Part shown: piece by piece, positions 9,107 to 18,210 of the stretch
Layout of the letters: every line of letters begins with the position of its first letter
Position numbering within the stretch: the stretch's first letter is position 1
Source: Pedobacter miscanthi
Lineage (GTDB): Bacteria; Bacteroidota; Bacteroidia; Sphingobacteriales; Sphingobacteriaceae
DNA: 64,000 nt
NCBI RefSeq assembly: GCF_003315595.1
Contig: NZ_QNQU01000001.1
Coordinates: 124,001-188,000 of the forward strand
Reading direction: 5' to 3'
Program-made: the position numbers and the translations under genes
The notes under the pieces: generated by a model
Told to the model about the DNA's origin: nothing
What the model saw: only the letters and a program-made list of their open reading frames with translations
Database searches by the model: none

Positions 9107-9307
9107 AAATTATCCACAATGAGAAGTTATCGCAGCTTCGGTTCTAAGGTGCGCACGTCCTGAAACCTTACTAAAAACCATTTCATAAAAAAGCGGGTTA
9201 CTTAAGGTACGGAAGAGGCTTTACCGGTGATTGCATATTTAAAATAGAAAAAAGCGCTATTGGCACGGGCCTTTTACTTTCACCACCACTTAAAAAAAAA
9301 TGCTAAA

Positions 9308-9889
9308 ATGGAGAATAAGATTATTTTCTTTGGTGATAGCCTGGTAGCGGGCTACGGACTTCAGAACCCTTCAACTGAATCCATCCCTGCGCTAATCAGC
9401 GAAAAGCTGAAACAGCTGGGATTAAACTATGATGTAATAAATGCCGGCATCAGCGGCGATACCACTTTTTCTGCCTTATCCAGGCTTGATGAAGTTTTAA
9501 AAGAAAAACCTGGTATTTTCATCCTGGAACTCGGGGCCAATGACTTTCTTCGCGGCATAAGCCCGTTACTGATTTTAACAAACCTCCAAAGCATCATCTC
9601 AAAGGTTAAACTTGCCTGCCCCGGAGCTGCCATATTATTATTGGGGATTGAACTGCCCGACTGGGCAACCGGCCTTCACCAGGGAGATTACTCTGAAATA
9701 TTTTCGGCATTGGCCCATAAAAACAATATCGAACTGGTGCCTTCATTCTTAAAAAACGTGGCTGGCGTCCGCTCACTCAATATGCCTGACGGAGTCCATC
9801 CGCTAAGGGAAGGTTATGCAATTGCAGCAGAGAATATATGGCCTGTGTTATACCGGATTATCCAAAGCCAGGAAAATAAAAATCAGTAA
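9308..9889 (+). CDS. SGNH/GDSL hydrolase (TesA-like arylesterase/acyl thioesterase)
   Basis: 193 residues from ATG 9308; an upstream in-frame start at 9260 adds an unlikely leader, and MENKIIFFGDS fits the family start. Block I GDSLVAGYGL carries the nucleophilic Ser, the Gly of block II is in NAGISGDT, block III is GAND, and block V DGVHP gives the Asp-His pair. It lacks a signal peptide, so a cytoplasmic esterase or lysophospholipase is inferred. The next gene begins three bases after the stop. Confidence 0.88.
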   Translation: MENKIIFFGDSLVAGYGLQNPSTESIPALISEKLKQLGLNYDVINAGISGDTTFSALSRLDEVLKEKPGIFILELGANDFLRGISPLLILTNLQSIISKVKLACPGAAILLLGIELPDWATGLHQGDYSEIFSALAHKNNIELVPSFLKNVAGVRSLNMPDGVHPLREGYAIAAENIWPVLYRIIQSQENKNQ

Positions 9890-9892
9890 ACA

Positions 9893-10336
9893 ATGGAACA
9901 GATGTCGAAAAAAGCCAGGCTTATAGAAAAAGAGCGAATGCAAAAGGCAAAAGCCTTTGAACACGCCGCTGAGCTACCCCAAGCGATCAAAACCTATGGG
10001 TCTGTGCTTGGTAAAAACCCTGTTCATATCCAGGCTGCCTCGCGTCTGCTGGTCCTGCTGCGCAAAACCAAAGATGCACATGCCGAAGTTAAGCTATTGA
10101 AGACCCTCATTACCAATCGAAAGGCCCATCTGGAAACCATTCAAAAAAACTGGGTTGACGCTCATAAACAGCTTGCCCGGGACTCTGCCCCGCTTGCCAA
10201 AATCCTGGGCCTGCTGAGCAGCAAAGAGCTTCCCATATCCCAGGATGAAACGCTTGAAAAATGGAAAGCCAGGCTCACCTCCCTGGAAAAAAGGATAGCT
10301 ATAAAGAAGGCAAAAGACGTTAAAAAACGGAAATGA
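9893..10336 (+). CDS. TPR-like helical hypothetical protein
   Basis: 147 residues, very basic and helical. One TPR-like repeat is visible (AFEHAAELPQAIKTYGSVLGKNP) followed by long helices and a Lys-rich tail. No enzyme motif. It starts three bases after the SGNH hydrolase stop, so the two are likely co-transcribed. Function unknown. Confidence 0.6.
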   Translation: MEQMSKKARLIEKERMQKAKAFEHAAELPQAIKTYGSVLGKNPVHIQAASRLLVLLRKTKDAHAEVKLLKTLITNRKAHLETIQKNWVDAHKQLARDSAPLAKILGLLSSKELPISQDETLEKWKARLTSLEKRIAIKKAKDVKKRK

Positions 10337-10533
10337 AAAAAAGCTTAAACTTCCCGTAAATGCCTTTATAAACCCTTGAGAAGGATTTTAATTTCTTATT
10401 ATTGCTGATTTAAAGGAGACAGGGATAAAGATAATACTATCCATAGTCGAATACACTACTTTAGATCATACAGATAACTGATTTATTAAACAAGCGCCTA
10501 CCCTTTCGAGGTTTTTTAAAAACATATAAACTT

Positions 10534-12198
10534 TTATGAAATTTTTAGAGCGTTGGCATAAAAGATCACAGGTCTTTCGGCAGGAAAATGCACCTGCAAT
10601 CCAGCTGTGGTCCTTTCGAATTTTAGTTTTTCCCCAGTTGAAACCATTTGGACGTTGCTGATTTGCTCAGGATAATGCACAGCGCCATTTGCAAGGCTTT
10701 TGATTAGAACAAATCCTTGATCTGGCCAGCCCATCACGGTAGCAAAAAGATCTTTACCTTTCACGGCAAAACGGATATCTGCTGCCCCAAATGGCAAACC
10801 TTTTCCCTCATTAAAGCCCTGTGCGGTCAATGCAGTAGTTTGTTTTAGTGAAGGTCCCTCCCCAAAAATCTTCCACGGCCTGGTTGCGTAGATGCTCTCA
10901 CCATTAGCATTCATCCATACACCTATCTCCTCAACAATTTTATACTCAAGCTCATCCATTGATCCATCCCCCCGCAATGGAATATTGAGCATCAGGTTGC
11001 CATTCTTGCTTACTACATCAACAAGGGTGTGTATAACTGTTTTAGCACTCTTGTATCCTTTTCTATTATAAATTCCACGATCGTAATGCCAGTCACCAAT
11101 ACAAGTATCTGTTTGCCAGGGCAGCGGCTCAATATTGTTGCTCTGACCACGTTCAATGTCCCAAACCATAGCCTTCCGCTGCACCTCATCAAGAATTTTC
11201 CCGGTCACCACACCAGTCAATCGACCATTATCTTTGATCGTTTTGTTGTAAAGATGGGCCGCAATCTTTAAGCCCACATCACTGATGGGCCACATCGGCA
11301 ATTGTGAATCATCAAAATATAACATATCGGGACTGTATCTATTGATCAGATCAATGGTCCGGTTAAAAAATTTATGAATGTAAGCATCTGTTGGTGGTGT
11401 AACCCCGTTGCCCCAATCCCACTGTTTATGGATGGTACTATTATCCTGTGAATCCTTGCTCAGGATATGATTTTGGGAATAGAGCTCCTGCGGATCAAGA
11501 CCTTCCCACCACTTCCCCTTACCATCTTTCTTGGTCAGTTTGCCATCATATGGAATACCGGCATAGGAGCCGTGCCTGTCAGCACGTTGGGCAGTTTCCA
11601 TCCAGCTCCAGGCATGGGCAGCATGTACACTCACCGCAAAAGGTAAATGATGTTTTTTCGCCGCATCTGCCCAACCTCTCACAATATCCTTCTTAGGTCC
11701 CTGCCTGGTCGAATTCCATTCTTTTTGGTGTTTGCTCTGATAGAGATCCAAATTATCATGATGATTTGCCAAAGCCATAAAATATTTTGCCCCTATTTTT
11801 TTATATAATGAGACCAATTCATCCGGGTCCCATTTCTCGGCTTTCCAGGTATTGATCACATCCTTGAATCCGAATTCCGAAGGATGCCCATATTTTTCTA
11901 TATGGTATTTGTATTTCCAGCTCCCTTCCATGTACATCTCCCTTGCATACCAGTCCCCTGCTTCAGGCTGACATTGAGGACCCCAATGGGCCCAAATCCC
12001 GAACTTTGCATCCCTGAACCACTCTGGGGTCTCATATTTGGATAGTGATTCCCAGGTTGGACTAAATGGCCCGGAGAGGATTTTCTCTACGAAATCCCTG
12101 GTTGCCGAATCAGGCAGTGCAAATGAAGAAAGTTTTTTTGAAAGCATCAGAATGGGGATTCCCACGGCTAAGCTTTGGAGAAGTGTTCTACGGTCCAT
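10534..12198 (-). CDS. Exported alpha-L-fucosidase-like enzyme (GH29)
   Basis: 554 residues. The N-terminus MDRRTLLQSLAVGIPIL has a twin-arginine flavour. The GH29 barrel follows: FGIWAHWGP (66-73), KKIGAKYFMALANHHDN (133-149), WNSTRQGPKKDIVRGW, and the likely nucleophile Asp296 or Asp297 in DMLYFDDSQLP. Then NGNLMLNIPLRGDG and a beta-sandwich tail. GH29 removes alpha-L-fucose from glycans. No transporter or SusCD genes adjoin it, so it is not in a classic polysaccharide utilisation locus here. Confidence 0.87.
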   Translation of the reverse strand: MDRRTLLQSLAVGIPILMLSKKLSSFALPDSATRDFVEKILSGPFSPTWESLSKYETPEWFRDAKFGIWAHWGPQCQPEAGDWYAREMYMEGSWKYKYHIEKYGHPSEFGFKDVINTWKAEKWDPDELVSLYKKIGAKYFMALANHHDNLDLYQSKHQKEWNSTRQGPKKDIVRGWADAAKKHHLPFAVSVHAAHAWSWMETAQRADRHGSYAGIPYDGKLTKKDGKGKWWEGLDPQELYSQNHILSKDSQDNSTIHKQWDWGNGVTPPTDAYIHKFFNRTIDLINRYSPDMLYFDDSQLPMWPISDVGLKIAAHLYNKTIKDNGRLTGVVTGKILDEVQRKAMVWDIERGQSNNIEPLPWQTDTCIGDWHYDRGIYNRKGYKSAKTVIHTLVDVVSKNGNLMLNIPLRGDGSMDELEYKIVEEIGVWMNANGESIYATRPWKIFGEGPSLKQTTALTAQGFNEGKGLPFGAADIRFAVKGKDLFATVMGWPDQGFVLIKSLANGAVHYPEQISNVQMVSTGEKLKFERTTAGLQVHFPAERPVIFYANALKIS

Positions 12199-12740
12199 AT
12201 CATACTCCGTTAGTAATTATCCTGTTATTCACAAATATATATCCTGACGGGATACCAATCTATAAAAAGCGCTTTTTTTTCAGCAATACGACTTTTCAAT
12301 AAATGGACCTTTTTATATACTGTTGCTAACTCAATGAAGGGCATATACTTTTGTTATCGCAGACAGGTAGCCCTGTTTTAATGATTTTCAAAAGCTAAAC
12401 ACCCCTTAAGCTTCAGCTGGCTTTGGCAGTTTACCCGGGAATAATACAACAAGATAAGTGCGATAAACTGTTTCTACCTGCCAACAAGGAATGGAGTAGC
12501 GCAAAACTGTATATCCACAATCGGAGCCTGATTATCACCCCTTCCTACCTTCCTTAGTCGAACCACAAATTAACACAAACCGCTTCATTGGTCTTTTGCC
12601 GATAACTATGCCAAGCTGATCCACCTCAGTTCCTGATGGCTTGTCTTACGCCCAAAATTAAAACATGAGTGATTTTACCATGTTCCGCAGTGCAAAAGAT
12701 TAAACGATGTTGATGGGAAAAACAGCCAAGCAAAATATTG
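12199..12740. other. Gene-free region between GH29 and DAC genes
   Basis: 540 bases; I see no credible gene or structured element. The GH29 promoter should lie near 12200-12300. Confidence 0.45.
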
Positions 12741-14072
12741 CTACTGCTTATTATTTTGCTTTTGGGATTTACCAGTCATGTACTGCTGTGTCTTGATGTT
12801 CTCCCACATAATAAGCTTATCGTCGATCTTCGAAAAAGCCCTGATATCCCCATCCTGGGAAATAACCAGCCCAAGTGCGGATGGATGACTCCAGCAATAG
12901 GCAATCATGGAGCGATGTCTGGTCCCGTAATGCTTTGGGTCATGAACTTCCAGCGACTTTGGCGCAGCTGTAGCAGTAGTGGAAACATAAATCTTCCTGG
13001 GCATCTTTTTTGCCCGCAGCACTGCGCCAAAACCATTGCTGACCATACTTCGATTAAAGAGCACAACCCCGTCTACGCAGGTCTGTGAGGCGATAAAGCT
13101 GATTGCCCCTTTGATTTCATCAGCAGTACCATTCTTGTGATAGAATGAACTTGCCTCATGCAGGTACAGAGCTTTACTGACCGATCTCTTTCCATGCTGT
13201 AAATCTGTTTCTATAACTCTCTGCACAACATAATTATCGATAGCAGCCTTGGCATAAGAGACCATCGCAAGGGTCAGCCTTTCATAGTGGATTTTATATT
13301 TGACATCCAGATCGGCACTATCATCCGCTATAAGGAGTGCCCCTCCATGCTGATAGTTCTGAATCCGCAATAACAACCTTGAGAAGGTCTGGATCCAAAG
13401 CCCATCCAAAAAATTCTCCCAGTCAGCATACAGTTCCGACGGGTGTACCTGCTCAATATATTCACGAACGGCGAATTTCAGAAAATCAGCATTTTTCTTG
13501 AGAATTTTTGAAATCGGACCAATGGTCAAAACATCAAGATACCGCTTGACAAGAATATTCTGCTTTAAGGTTGCCAGAAGTTCATAATCGAAAAGCACAT
13601 TTAGCGTTCCGATATCACTTACCGAAACCTGAAAAAGCCCAGGCTGTTCTGATCCGGTTTCAGATTCATAGTTCAGGAAATTCTGGTAGTGAACTGCCTG
13701 GTCGATCATGCCCCATATAAAAATGCTTCCCTGTTCATCGTAATACACGGCAAGCGATGAGCTTGCAGGATCAGCAGCTTTTGAAAGCTTGGAGAGGGAT
13801 TTTGTTGTCATCGCAATACGGTGGTCAAACTCAATACAGCTCCACCGTTCGGCCACAATATACCTTGGTGGAACCGGATCAGGATTTTCCGGGTCAATAA
13901 AAGTTACGGTGACTTTGATTAGCTCACTCTCCTCTTTACACATGCTAGCATAATACAGGCAGTCAAACAAATCTTCCATTACCTTTATATCAGGTAAAGT
14001 AGCCTTCACCTTTGTTAACCTAAGCTTATTGTGGACCAGTGTTGCCAGGTCATGAGGAGTCGAATTTGCCAA
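12741..14072 (-). CDS. DisA_N/DAC-domain protein with N-terminal DACNV-like sensor (putative diadenylate cyclase)
   Basis: 443 residues. Residues about 320-420 carry diadenylate cyclase signatures: VDGVV (334-336, replacing DGA), the NGFGAVL strand, and YGTRHRSM (383-387, the RHR nucleotide-binding motif), then LGLVISQDGDI where the usual VSEE is SQD. Residues 1-300 resemble the N-terminal sensor region known as DACNV, including the HGGALLI motif (242-247). The family makes c-di-AMP from two ATP. The start is TTG at 14072: no upstream in-frame ATG exists, and the next ATG would remove conserved N-terminal sequence. It is divergent from glycosyltransferase genes across 276 bases. Catalytic activity is inferred. 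Confidence 0.75.
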   Translation of the reverse strand: MANSTPHDLATLVHNKLRLTKVKATLPDIKVMEDLFDCLYYASMCKEESELIKVTVTFIDPENPDPVPPRYIVAERWSCIEFDHRIAMTTKSLSKLSKAADPASSSLAVYYDEQGSIFIWGMIDQAVHYQNFLNYESETGSEQPGLFQVSVSDIGTLNVLFDYELLATLKQNILVKRYLDVLTIGPISKILKKNADFLKFAVREYIEQVHPSELYADWENFLDGLWIQTFSRLLLRIQNYQHGGALLIADDSADLDVKYKIHYERLTLAMVSYAKAAIDNYVVQRVIETDLQHGKRSVSKALYLHEASSFYHKNGTADEIKGAISFIASQTCVDGVVLFNRSMVSNGFGAVLRAKKMPRKIYVSTTATAAPKSLEVHDPKHYGTRHRSMIAYCWSHPSALGLVISQDGDIRAFSKIDDKLIMWENIKTQQYMTGKSQKQNNKQ

Positions 14073-14348
14073 AATAAATTAATTTAATTAACAAACAGAT
14101 CATTGTAAAAATGGTTTGTTTTGGCAAAAAGATCTACCATTTAAACTGTACCGATTTTTCTGTGCTATCATGGTCCAAATGCGTTCGCATGAATGTCTTT
14201 TAAAAGCTGCCCAGAAAAATTCAGACTGGCGATTGAATAGGTTATTCGGGTTAACTACGGGAAATAATACATTAACAGTTTTAGTTGATACATTGGCCAA
14301 AACTTTCACCGGTTTATCAAGTTCTTATAATAAACTTTTTTTAAACCT

Positions 14349-15419
14349 ATGAATATCGGAATAATTGCACATTTAAAACATCCCATCAGACGGCCATATA
14401 TGGGTGGACTTGAAGCTTTCACCTACGAGGTAACCAAAAGGCTCATCGCCAGGGGACATACAGTGACACTTTACGCTAGTGAATTGAGTGATCCGGATCT
14501 GAATGTTCATGTGATTTTGACTGATGTGGATTATGATAGGGAAACGTTGAGCCGGTTTCGCTCACATGAATTAAGCGAGGATTTTATTTCCACGCATCAT
14601 GCTTACCTAGAACTTATGCAAGATATTGATGGCCGCCAGCATGACATAATCTTCAACAACAGCCTTAACTATGTTCCTTTGACAATGTCAACCGTTACCG
14701 CAACTCCAATGGTCACTGTACTGCACACCCCTCCCATTTTTGAAATGAAGCGGGCCATGTCACATGAACGCAAAACCGGCCGCATCCGATATGTGAGTGT
14801 TTCCAAACCTAACGCCCTTGCCTGGCAACCCTTTCTCAATAATTGTGAGGTGATTTACAATGGGGTGGATATTTCGCTATGGAAATTCCATCCGAAGCCA
14901 CTTGGGGATTACCTGGTTTGGTTTGGCAGGATCCATCCGGACAAGGGAACCCACATCGCTATTCAGGCGGCCAGGCTTGCCGGTTATCCCATCAAAGTTG
15001 CAGGGAGTATTGCCGATAGCCACTATTTCCAGACTTATGTGGAGCCGTTAATTGACAAGGACGTGGAGTTGTTAGGCAACTGTAACCACGAAATGCTAAA
15101 CGAACTGATCGGGAATGCCCGATGCTCCCTGATCACCCCATGCTGGGATGAGCCTTTTGGCTTGGTGGTAGCAGAAAGCCTTGCCTGTGGCACACCTGTA
15201 GCAGGTATTTCACGGGGGGCGTTGCCTTACCTGGTCAGCCCGGGAACAGGTTGCCTGACTAGCAGTAATGACCCGGCAGAGCTTGCGGGCTGTATTGAAA
15301 GCGCTGTGAAAATGGACCGCTCCGCCTGCCGCCGTCAGGCAGAAGAAAATCTGGATATCGAACGCATGATTGATGCTTATGAATCGCTATTTAGTGATAC
15401 GGTAAGCAAAGTAGCCTGA
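14349..15419 (+). CDS. GT4-family glycosyltransferase
   Basis: 356 residues, GT-B fold. The N-terminal acceptor domain has MGGLEAFTYEVTKRLIARGHTV; the C-terminal donor domain has VWFGRIHPDKGTHIAIQAA and the EX7E motif in CWDEPFGLVVAESLACGTPVAG. It transfers a sugar from a nucleotide sugar; product unknown. It is followed after one base by a second glycosyltransferase and is divergent from the DAC gene. Cytoplasmic, no membrane segment. Confidence 0.9.
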   Translation: MNIGIIAHLKHPIRRPYMGGLEAFTYEVTKRLIARGHTVTLYASELSDPDLNVHVILTDVDYDRETLSRFRSHELSEDFISTHHAYLELMQDIDGRQHDIIFNNSLNYVPLTMSTVTATPMVTVLHTPPIFEMKRAMSHERKTGRIRYVSVSKPNALAWQPFLNNCEVIYNGVDISLWKFHPKPLGDYLVWFGRIHPDKGTHIAIQAARLAGYPIKVAGSIADSHYFQTYVEPLIDKDVELLGNCNHEMLNELIGNARCSLITPCWDEPFGLVVAESLACGTPVAGISRGALPYLVSPGTGCLTSSNDPAELAGCIESAVKMDRSACRRQAEENLDIERMIDAYESLFSDTVSKVA

Positions 15420-15420
15420 T

Positions 15421-16467
15421 ATGAGAATTGCTTTTTACGTCCACCACCACGGATCCGGCCATCTGATGAGGTGCCTGGCAATCGCTGCCGGGCTCGATGA
15501 ATGCGAAATTACCTTTTTGGGAAGCGGACTGGAGAAACATAAATCCCTTATTCCTAACTCAATCGAGGTTATTGAGCTTCCAATGGATACTCCGGGGAAG
15601 GAGGATACTAACCGGGTGAGTTCAAGTTTAGAAGGCTTGCATTATGCACCCCTAAATATCTCAGGGCAACTGCAAAGAGTGGCTATTATAACCCATTTCT
15701 TAGCCAGCCATCCCAGACTTTTACTCATTGTGGATGTATCTGTGGAAATTGCCATGCTTGCCAGGCTCTGTGGCGTACCAACAGTTATTGTCAGGCAGCA
15801 CGGCCAGCGCAATGACTTGCCCCACCATATCTGTTACCGCAACGCGGCTGGTTTACTTGCCCCTTACGATGGGCGCATGGCAGGTCATGAACCGAAATGG
15901 ATCAAGCAGAAGACTTTTTATACAGGGGGCTTTAGCCGCTTTAGCCCCCGGGAGGATCTCAGTGATCCGGGTCAGCGGCAGGTAGCGGTACTGATTGGAA
16001 GCGGGGGGACTACAATGAAAGGGGCTTTTTTTGCAAAACTTTCCTCTCAATGTCCTTCCTGGACATTCCACGTGATCGGAGATACTGATACCGGAAATGA
16101 TTTCTCCAACGTGCATTTCCATGGAAGGATGGATGACCCGAGCGCAGTGTTAGAACGCTGCTGCATTGTAATTGGTAACGCCGGACATAATACGGTGATG
16201 GAATGCGCGTCATTGAATAAGCGGTTCATCGCTATATCTGAGGAGCGCCCGTTTAAAGAACAGTTGCAAAAGGCAGAGATTATTGAAAGCCTGTCCCTGG
16301 CTATACATATTCCTGCTACACAAATCGCAGGAACCGATTGGAAGAGCTTACTAAAGAAATCACTGAGTACCCGCCCCGCCTGGGGCGGGTTGGTAAACCC
16401 TGATTCTGCGAAAAAGGCAGCAGTTTACCTGATGGACAGCTACAGAAAACTATTTAAAAAACTTTAG
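15421..16467 (+). CDS. GT-B glycosyltransferase (GT28/MurG-like)
   Basis: 348 residues. The N-terminus FYVHHHGSGHLMRCLAIA is the GT28-like glycine-rich acceptor loop, and the C-terminal domain has VAVLIGSGGTT, VHFHGRMDDPSAVLERCCIVIGNAGHNTVMECASL, the nucleotide-sugar site. Co-transcribed with the upstream GT4. Its last four bases overlap the end of the convergent GT2 gene. A perfect 9-bp GC hairpin (16369-16390) sits in the coding sequence for RPAWGG near the C-terminus. Confidence 0.85.
   Translation: MRIAFYVHHHGSGHLMRCLAIAAGLDECEITFLGSGLEKHKSLIPNSIEVIELPMDTPGKEDTNRVSSSLEGLHYAPLNISGQLQRVAIITHFLASHPRLLLIVDVSVEIAMLARLCGVPTVIVRQHGQRNDLPHHICYRNAAGLLAPYDGRMAGHEPKWIKQKTFYTGGFSRFSPREDLSDPGQRQVAVLIGSGGTTMKGAFFAKLSSQCPSWTFHVIGDTDTGNDFSNVHFHGRMDDPSAVLERCCIVIGNAGHNTVMECASLNKRFIAISEERPFKEQLQKAEIIESLSLAIHIPATQIAGTDWKSLLKKSLSTRPAWGGLVNPDSAKKAAVYLMDSYRKLFKKL
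16369..16390. repeat. GC-rich perfect hairpin inside a coding sequence
   Basis: ACCCGCCCC - GCCT - GGGGCGGGT is a perfect 9-bp stem with a 4-base loop, far richer in GC than its surroundings. It encodes RPAWGG of the glycosyltransferase. It may be a small inserted palindromic repeat or an mRNA structure. Confidence 0.55.
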
Positions 16468-17285
16468 GTCTGTTTTAAAGCCTGCCGGATCTCCTGGGCC
16501 GATGGCACGCGCAGAAGTTCCAGCCGTCCGTCCCTCCAGCTGATTAAACCCGCATGCTGGAATTTTGCCAGCCAGCCCTCCATTGGCCATATTCCCCACT
16601 TTTCCTGGAATGCCTTTGCATTACAGATAATGTCTTTTAGATGGTTCAGGGGCGGATCATAACTTGGATGGTGTTGATGAAAGGCTATGGCGTCAATGGT
16701 TTTTAATTCCACGCCAGCCGACTTTGCTGAAAATGCGAAATCGGTATCTTCTCCCCCATATCCTATAAAACGCTCATCAAATCCACCAATTCGACTGAAA
16801 ACAGCCTTACTACAAGCAAAGTTGAGTGACCAGAAAAGTTCGTAAGGGTATTGCCCTATTTCCTCCCTTACCGGATCGGGCATACTGTATGCCATCATAT
16901 GTTCAAAAAGATCTGTCTTGCTCATCACCAGCCCGGAAAGGTAACGCACCCTGCCTGAAAGCAACAGATCTGCCTGGCTAAAGGCTTTACGGTACACGCA
17001 AAACAAATCGATTGAAGGTATACAGTCCGCATCTAAAAATACTACCTGGTTGGCATTTGCAGATTCAATGGCCAAATTCCGTGCTGCTGCAAGGGGCAGA
17101 TGGTGCTCACTAGCGACCACCTTAACATGGATCGGGAAGGAAGCAGAAGGTAGCCTGTAAGGCGCTTCATTCATATGAACAATGATTAACTCAGATGGTG
17201 TAGTTTTACAATATTCCAAACCCCTGATCAAATTAAGCAGGGCGCTGCGCCGGTTTTTAACTATAGTGACCACTGATATATCCAT
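16464..17285 (-). CDS. GT2-family glycosyltransferase with galactosyltransferase-type C-terminal region
   Basis: 273 residues from ATG 17285 (MDISVVTIVKNRRSALLNL); a longer frame to 17351 would need a TTG start and adds 22 atypical residues. The GT-A fold shows ANQVVFLDADCIPS (DxD metal site) and the C-terminal GGFDERFIGYGGEDTDFAFSA block seen in galactosyltransferase-like GT2 and GT7 proteins. It converges on, and overlaps by four bases, the GT28-like gene. With 14349 and 15421 it forms a three-enzyme glycan set; product unknown. Confidence 0.87.
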   Translation of the reverse strand: MDISVVTIVKNRRSALLNLIRGLEYCKTTPSELIIVHMNEAPYRLPSASFPIHVKVVASEHHLPLAAARNLAIESANANQVVFLDADCIPSIDLFCVYRKAFSQADLLLSGRVRYLSGLVMSKTDLFEHMMAYSMPDPVREEIGQYPYELFWSLNFACSKAVFSRIGGFDERFIGYGGEDTDFAFSAKSAGVELKTIDAIAFHQHHPSYDPPLNHLKDIICNAKAFQEKWGIWPMEGWLAKFQHAGLISWRDGRLELLRVPSAQEIRQALKQT

Positions 17286-17847
17286 GTTATTAGCAACTTC
17301 TATGGCACTGAAAAGTTTGGGTAAACTGTTATTTTTTGTTGATATTTTCAAGGTTCAGGATTTTTCGGTGAAACTGTAGTTTTTATAGGTAACAACAGCG
17401 TTGCCGTTTCTAAATACGAGGATCTTTCGTCCTTTATCATGGCCAAAAGCGGGATCAGAAAACATTAAATTTGAAGTAAGGATAACATAGGAAACAATCT
17501 AACGAACAATAGGGGCAAGTACCCATTAGGAGTTGCCATGTAGAGATTTCAATCTATCATGAAACCGGTGCTGGGAGAACGGTCGACGATGGAATTGGCG
17601 TGATAGGGAAAGAACCCGACATTTTCTCCGGGTAGATTAACCAAGTAAAATAGCTTCTGGGAGCGGCTTTGATCTTTTCTCTATTCAGAATCACATAACG
17701 CATGGCAGGAAAACAGGCCTGACCTGACCGGGGAGGCCTCAGAGTTCCGCCCTTTTATTTCAATTTACCTATAACAACCTCGCTAAGGGTGTATCGCCAT
17801 CAGAAGTGATTAGTCCAAAAACGTATTTATTGACTATAAATGACGAC
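17286..17847. other. Gene-free region between GT2 and receiver genes
   Basis: 560 bases with no accepted gene. It contains the promoter region of the GT2 gene at its left end; nothing else could be assigned. Confidence 0.4.
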
Positions 17848-18210
17848 TCATTGGATCAATGCCTTGACTTTTGCGATCAGCACATCGATATCAAACGGTT
17901 TGGAGATATAATCATCTGCGCCGGCTTCTGTGGCGATAAGTTTGCCGTCCTGCGCGGCAGACATGATGATTACAGGCAAGTTTTTGATCCCATCATTACT
18001 GCGTAAAGTTTTCAGAATTTCATCTCCGGTGATAACCGGCATCCATAAATCCATCAGCAACAGGTCGGGCATGTTTTCTTCTATACGGTCCACTAAAATG
18101 GTGCTGTCCGGCTCCGTGAAGGTATCAAGTCCGCTGTCTTCTAAAATAATTTCCAACATTTCCAGGATATCCCTGTCATCATCACAAATCAGTATTTTTT
18201 TATTCCGCAT
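17848..18210 (-). CDS. Single-domain response regulator (partner of LOV kinase)
   Basis: 120 residues from ATG 18210 (MRNKKILICDDD). CDDD at 9-12, phospho-acceptor Asp54 (LLMDLWMP), VIIMSAA, and SKPFDID lysine: all functional residues present, no output domain. Its start overlaps the last 11 bases of the LOV histidine kinase gene, so the two are translationally coupled and the kinase is the likely phosphodonor. A longer frame to 18294 lies inside the kinase gene and is not needed. Confidence 0.9.
   Translation of the reverse strand: MRNKKILICDDDRDILEMLEIILEDSGLDTFTEPDSTILVDRIEENMPDLLLMDLWMPVITGDEILKTLRSNDGIKNLPVIIMSAAQDGKLIATEAGADDYISKPFDIDVLIAKVKALIQ

Noticed and set aside
14116..14352. 78-codon plus-strand frame ending with an ATGA overlap at the GT4 start
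   Set aside because: It needs a TTG start, has no recognisable composition, and overlaps an equally long minus-strand frame. The overlap with ATG 14349 is probably chance.
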